From Aphanizomenon flos-aquae FACHB-1287 (GTDB lineage: Bacteria > Cyanobacteriota > Cyanobacteriia > Cyanobacteriales > Nostocaceae), in assembly GCF_014698755.1 (NCBI RefSeq), contig NZ_JACJTO010000013.1, positions 32,792 to 96,791 on the forward strand: a DNA stretch of 64,000 nucleotides, in the 5' to 3' direction. Shown here piece after piece: positions 60,775 to 64,000 of this stretch. Position 1 is the first letter of the stretch. Each line of letters opens with the position of its first letter. Made by a program: the position numbers and the translations under genes. The notes under the pieces are model-generated. The model was given only the letters and a program-made list of their open reading frames with translations. It did no database searches and was not told the DNA's origin.

Positions 60775-61659
60775 TTATAACTTCTGCAATAATTCCTGAG
60801 TCAACTGGGTAAATGCCTTAGAACCGGCTGTATTTGGATTAAGTAAAGAAACAGGCATAAAACTATCTACAGCTTTAGCAACATTAACATCAATGGGAAT
60901 TTGAGCTTTACAGATTTTATCTACGCCAAAATCTTCGACAACTCGGTGCATTACTTGTTTGTAATATCTGCCATTGAGAAGATTTACATTGGACATACTA
61001 AAAACAATTCCCAGCATTTTAATATCTATTTTCGCTTCTTGTTCATGACCTTCTTTTAATTGGGAAATGCGCCTTTCTAAAAGTTGAATTCCTACCACAG
61101 ATAATGGTTCTGGTCTAGCAGGAAGAATGTAGAAATCGCTTGTAGCTAAAGCACTACGAGTCATAAGATTATAACCGGGAGCGCAATCTAAAAGAATAAA
61201 GTCATATTGATCACGTACGGGTTTTAAAATATCTCTAATTAGGACTCTTTCAAAACGATTCCAGATAGTTTCAAAGTCCTGTTCACCCAATGCTATAGAT
61301 TGATTATGCAGCATTTCAGAAACCACAAATTCATCATATAAATCTATGTCTCCCGGTAATAAATTTAATCCAGGAAGATTACAAACTTGAGGTTGAATAA
61401 TGTCATAAATTGTAAATTTTGCTTCTGGTCTGGGGTTGATAAGTTGATCTAGTAAATATCTCAATGTCTTTTTTTGTTTACGACGTTTAGTAAAATCTAG
61501 TGGTGACATTAAACTCAGTGTCGCACTAATTTGACTATCTAAATCTAAAACCAAGACCTTTTTTCCGTGATTTTTGGCTAAACAAGTGGCCATATTCACG
61601 GTAATGGTGGTTTTACCGACTCCACCTTTCATGTTTGCGGTTGCAATTACATATCCCAT
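60775..61659 (-). CDS. ParA/MinD-like ATPase
   Basis: Deviant Walker A ATPase of 294 aa. The motif KGGVGKTT (12-19) with the signature Lys, LDLDSQISATLSL (Walker A') and FILLDCAPGYNLM (Walker B) place it in the ParA/Soj group. No N-terminal helix-turn-helix domain is present, so it is the short type that acts with a separate partner. No parB or obvious parS is in the window. The gene directly upstream encodes the nuclease-FtsK fusion, so the two may be one module, although a hairpin separates them. Chromosome or plasmid partition is the generic alternative. Confidence 0.88.
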   Translation of the reverse strand: MGYVIATANMKGGVGKTTITVNMATCLAKNHGKKVLVLDLDSQISATLSLMSPLDFTKRRKQKKTLRYLLDQLINPRPEAKFTIYDIIQPQVCNLPGLNLLPGDIDLYDEFVVSEMLHNQSIALGEQDFETIWNRFERVLIRDILKPVRDQYDFILLDCAPGYNLMTRSALATSDFYILPARPEPLSVVGIQLLERRISQLKEGHEQEAKIDIKMLGIVFSMSNVNLLNGRYYKQVMHRVVEDFGVDKICKAQIPIDVNVAKAVDSFMPVSLLNPNTAGSKAFTQLTQELLQKL

Positions 61660-61739
61660 TTTTATTCCTCTACTGACGCTTTCCCATTAAGGTAGCGTTC
61701 ATATTATCTAATAGATTTTAACTTTGGTGATGGTACTCA

Positions 61740-61770
61740 AACCCCAAACTTCTCCAAGAAATCGGGGGTC
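61740..61770 (-). repeat. Hairpin repeat between the nuclease-FtsK and ParA-like genes, copy 3
   Basis: ACCCCAAACTTCT and AGAAATCGGGGGT form an imperfect stem around CCAA, only a few bases past the stop of the fusion gene. It may attenuate transcription into the ParA-like gene. Confidence 0.55.
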
Positions 61771-61773
61771 TTG

Positions 61774-63858
61774 TTAGGATAGTTTAATATTTTGTGCCAA
61801 TAAACTCTGAAGACGTTGTAAATGCGGACCAACTTGGTAAACTAAATCCCCTTTTCCTATTAAATAAGCTGCTACGGTTGATGTTCCACCTAAGATGATT
61901 TTTGAATCTGCTTCGCTTTTGGTACTGAGTGCGACCCTTCCAGGTAGGTTAGTACGAATAATTGGGGTGACAATACTCGCTTCTGGACGTTGGGTAGAAA
62001 TAATCAAATGAATACCTGCGGCTCTTGCCATCGCGCCTAAACGTTTGATACTTTGTTCTAAGATGTTGCGGACCTCTTTCTCTGCCATAAAATCGGCATA
62101 TTCATCAAAAATACAAACAATGCGCGGTAACATTGGGGAGGAACGTTGATTATAAACTGTTAAATCTGCACATTTAGCTTTTTCAAATTTTTGATAACGA
62201 GATTCCATTTCTGCTACTAGTTCTTGCATTAATTCTACAGCGCGATCGCTATCTTTGACAACTGGTGCATATAACGACGACATTTGTTCAAATTCGGGAA
62301 ATGTTACCCGCTTAGGATCAACTAAAGCAATTTTTAAATGTTGGGGAGAATGACGATAGATTAAACTGAGAAGAAGCGATCGCAAAAATTCACTTTTTCC
62401 GCTTCCTGTTGTTCCTCCCACCAAAAAATGACAGGTATTTGGATCTGATAAATCAGCCTCTAACAATTTACCATCAATACTCACCCCAATGGCAATTTTT
62501 ACGGGTGCTGTTGGGGGTAAAAATTGCTTTTGAATAAAATCTTCAAATTTAGCAATTTGTCTATCTTGACGCGGTAAATCAATACTTACATAACCAGCTT
62601 GAGGTGCAATTAAAGGCGGATATTCTAACCCCAATTGTACTTGTAAATCAGCGGATAATTTGAGAATTGAATTTACTTTTACACCCGAATTTGGTTTAAG
62701 TTTGACTCTGATAAATGCTGGACTTACCGCAGCACCATGATACTCAACACCAATACCAAAAGATTGCAAAGTATTAACTAAATCTTCTCCTATTTTATCA
62801 GCATTAATAGATGTATCCTTCTGACTTTTAAAAGTATTTGAAAAACCTCTCTCCAAACCTCTCTCCTTGCAGGAGAGAGGCTTTAAATTCTCCCCCTTCC
62901 CTGGTAGGGAAGGGGGTTGGGGGGTTAGGTTTCCTGTTGAGTTTTCCAAATTTTGATCATGATTAGATTCAACATCAAAAAAAGTCTGACACTTTTGTTG
63001 TTGGGGACAAATTTCACATAAATAAGGTTCAGTTGTCATTGGTGGTGGGTTAGGATTGGGAGATTCCCAACTTAACCATTCTTGCATTTGTAATAATTTA
63101 TAGGGAATTAATTGATGAACCGTATTTTCTAACTGTTCCCAAGAATATTTGTACTCTTTAAATTCTGGTAAAACACAATAAACAGCAGAATCAACAGGTG
63201 TTTTTTTCTGCTTCGATAACATATAACTATAGAGAGAGACTTGCGCTAATTGTGCTGCTGAATCTACAGGTTGATAGGTTTTAAATTCTACCATAAAAAG
63301 GCGTTTCAGTTCAAAATTAAAAACCAGACAATCAAACTCACCTCTGATTAATTGTTTTGTGCCATTAGGTAAATCAAAGTAATATTCTAAATTGTGTTCT
63401 CCAGAAATAAAAGTATTCTGAATAACTGTTTCCGCACTGCAATAACGACGATTGATGATCAACAATTCAGTAAACTTTTTAATTAATCCTTGTAAACCTT
63501 GCCAAACCTGTAGCAGTAAAGAGGCTTGACTCGCGTCTTTTGCAATTGCATTTTGCAAATAGGGAAAGAACTTAATTTGATAGAATAATTGTTGAATTTC
63601 CGATGTAATTACATCTACCTTTAATTGTGTTGCAGATGGATTAAATAAACTTTTAAATCTGGGTTCAATCAGCAGTAAATTAATAAAATCATCTGCTAAT
63701 TTATGAAAAACATTACCAACACCCCCAAGAGTATCTTTAGGAGAGAATATTGCTTTACAATTAAAATGGTGATTGAGATAAAATAGTCGAGGACATTCAA
63801 AAGCTAATCTAACTTTAGTGGGAGTTAAAGATGAATTTTCAGATTTGTGATTTACCAT
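61774..63858 (-). CDS. Cas4/AddB-type Fe-S nuclease fused to FtsK/HerA-type DNA translocase
   Basis: A 694-aa fusion. Residues 1-295 form a RecB/Cas4-type PD-(D/E)XK nuclease: His52 (GNVFH), Asp176, Glu191-x-Lys193 (MVEFKTY) and Gln206/Tyr210. Cys22 plus Cys281-x2-Cys284-x5-Cys290 match the four-cysteine Fe-S site of Cas4 and AddB. Residues 340-694 are an FtsK/SpoIIIE-like motor with Walker A GGTTGSGKSE (Lys488), ALVDPKRVTFPEF and Walker B CIFDEYADFM. It has no membrane segments and no gamma domain, so it is not the cell-division FtsK. The linker (about 309-341) derives from an inserted palindromic repeat. It probably processes DNA ends or foreign DNA while translocating. Confidence 0.85.
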   Translation of the reverse strand: MVNHKSENSSLTPTKVRLAFECPRLFYLNHHFNCKAIFSPKDTLGGVGNVFHKLADDFINLLLIEPRFKSLFNPSATQLKVDVITSEIQQLFYQIKFFPYLQNAIAKDASQASLLLQVWQGLQGLIKKFTELLIINRRYCSAETVIQNTFISGEHNLEYYFDLPNGTKQLIRGEFDCLVFNFELKRLFMVEFKTYQPVDSAAQLAQVSLYSYMLSKQKKTPVDSAVYCVLPEFKEYKYSWEQLENTVHQLIPYKLLQMQEWLSWESPNPNPPPMTTEPYLCEICPQQQKCQTFFDVESNHDQNLENSTGNLTPQPPSLPGKGENLKPLSCKERGLERGFSNTFKSQKDTSINADKIGEDLVNTLQSFGIGVEYHGAAVSPAFIRVKLKPNSGVKVNSILKLSADLQVQLGLEYPPLIAPQAGYVSIDLPRQDRQIAKFEDFIQKQFLPPTAPVKIAIGVSIDGKLLEADLSDPNTCHFLVGGTTGSGKSEFLRSLLLSLIYRHSPQHLKIALVDPKRVTFPEFEQMSSLYAPVVKDSDRAVELMQELVAEMESRYQKFEKAKCADLTVYNQRSSPMLPRIVCIFDEYADFMAEKEVRNILEQSIKRLGAMARAAGIHLIISTQRPEASIVTPIIRTNLPGRVALSTKSEADSKIILGGTSTVAAYLIGKGDLVYQVGPHLQRLQSLLAQNIKLS
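62841..62933. repeat. Palindromic repeat inserted in frame in a coding gene
   Basis: Two perfect hairpins in tandem. CCTCTCTCCT (62858-62867) pairs with AGGAGAGAGG (62871-62880). CCCCCTTCCCT (62892-62902) pairs with AGGGAAGGGGG (62906-62916). The element is GC-rich against an AT-rich gene. It is translated as TPQPPSLPGKGE...SCKERGLERGF between the nuclease and motor domains. It resembles repeats normally found between cyanobacterial genes. Confidence 0.8.
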
Positions 63859-64000
63859 ATTAAATACACGATTGATAACATCAGGATCAGAAATGTTGAA
63901 TGTCGTTACAAAACTTTACATATTTAAGTATACTAGTATTATCAAGGGTAAAAATGTCAACATTTCATAATATCTTCCATCCAATGAACATAACTGATTT
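63859..64000. other. Upstream region of the nuclease-FtsK gene
   Basis: AT-rich, truncated by the window end. It should include the promoter of the fusion gene. No further feature. Confidence 0.4.

Noticed and set aside
61774..63858. Cas4-like nuclease domain considered as part of a CRISPR system
   Set aside because: No cas1, cas2 or repeat array is present, and the domain is fused to an FtsK-type motor.

Overview
The window comes from a filamentous, probably heterocyst-forming cyanobacterium (Nostocales; an Anabaena, Dolichospermum or Aphanizomenon type is the best guess). The evidence is an apcE-apcA-apcB-apcC phycobilisome core cluster with a four-repeat ApcE, a ccmK3-ccmK4 carboxysome pair, petM and ycf39, a HetZ-like protein, a stand-alone Mo-nitrogenase C-terminal-domain protein, many GCGATCGC (HIP1) octamers, and heptanucleotide short tandem repeats between genes. 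The sequence is AT-rich. No rRNA, tRNA, CRISPR array or intact insertion sequence was seen.

Layout. 0-16 kb is mostly housekeeping: lpdA, trpC, an aminotransferase, an NblR-like regulator, a fused PabAB aminodeoxychorismate synthase, NAD kinase, ycf39 and petM, pdxA, ccmK3-ccmK4 and a HetZ-like regulator. 16-21.4 kb is accessory: a PEP mutase/isocitrate lyase-like enzyme, a ribbon-helix-helix/RelE-ParE toxin-antitoxin pair, two related Ser/Thr kinases and a Uma2-family nuclease. 21.5-33 kb holds metF, trpS, a hydrolase, the tig-clpP-clpX proteostasis cluster, asd-dapA for lysine and threonine biosynthesis, and rnj. 33-36.7 kb has the Mo-nitro_C protein, a pseudo-orthocaspase, a secreted unknown and rpmF. 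37-42.4 kb is the allophycocyanin cluster. 42.7-48.2 kb carries a small UPF0426-like protein, B12-dependent ribonucleotide reductase, an asparagine-synthetase-like enzyme and Fe superoxide dismutase.

48.4-56.9 kb is a complete type I restriction-modification island (hsdM, hsdS, hsdR). Two toxin-antitoxin pairs and one broken antitoxin gene sit between its subunits, all on one strand with junctions of a few bases. After panC-cmk and rlpA, the window ends with a MinD/ParA-like ATPase and, upstream on the same strand, a fusion of a Cas4/AddB-type Fe-S nuclease to an FtsK/HerA-type DNA translocase. A palindromic repeat has inserted in frame into the linker of that fusion. This last pair is my best candidate for an undescribed DNA-processing or defence module.

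Two small real genes are easy to miss: petM (34 aa) and rpmF (58 aa). Two decayed genes can be read from the sequence: a frameshifted fragment of a four-helix-bundle (S23-like) protein between lpdA and trpC, and an antitoxin with an in-frame stop between hsdM and the UPF0175 gene.
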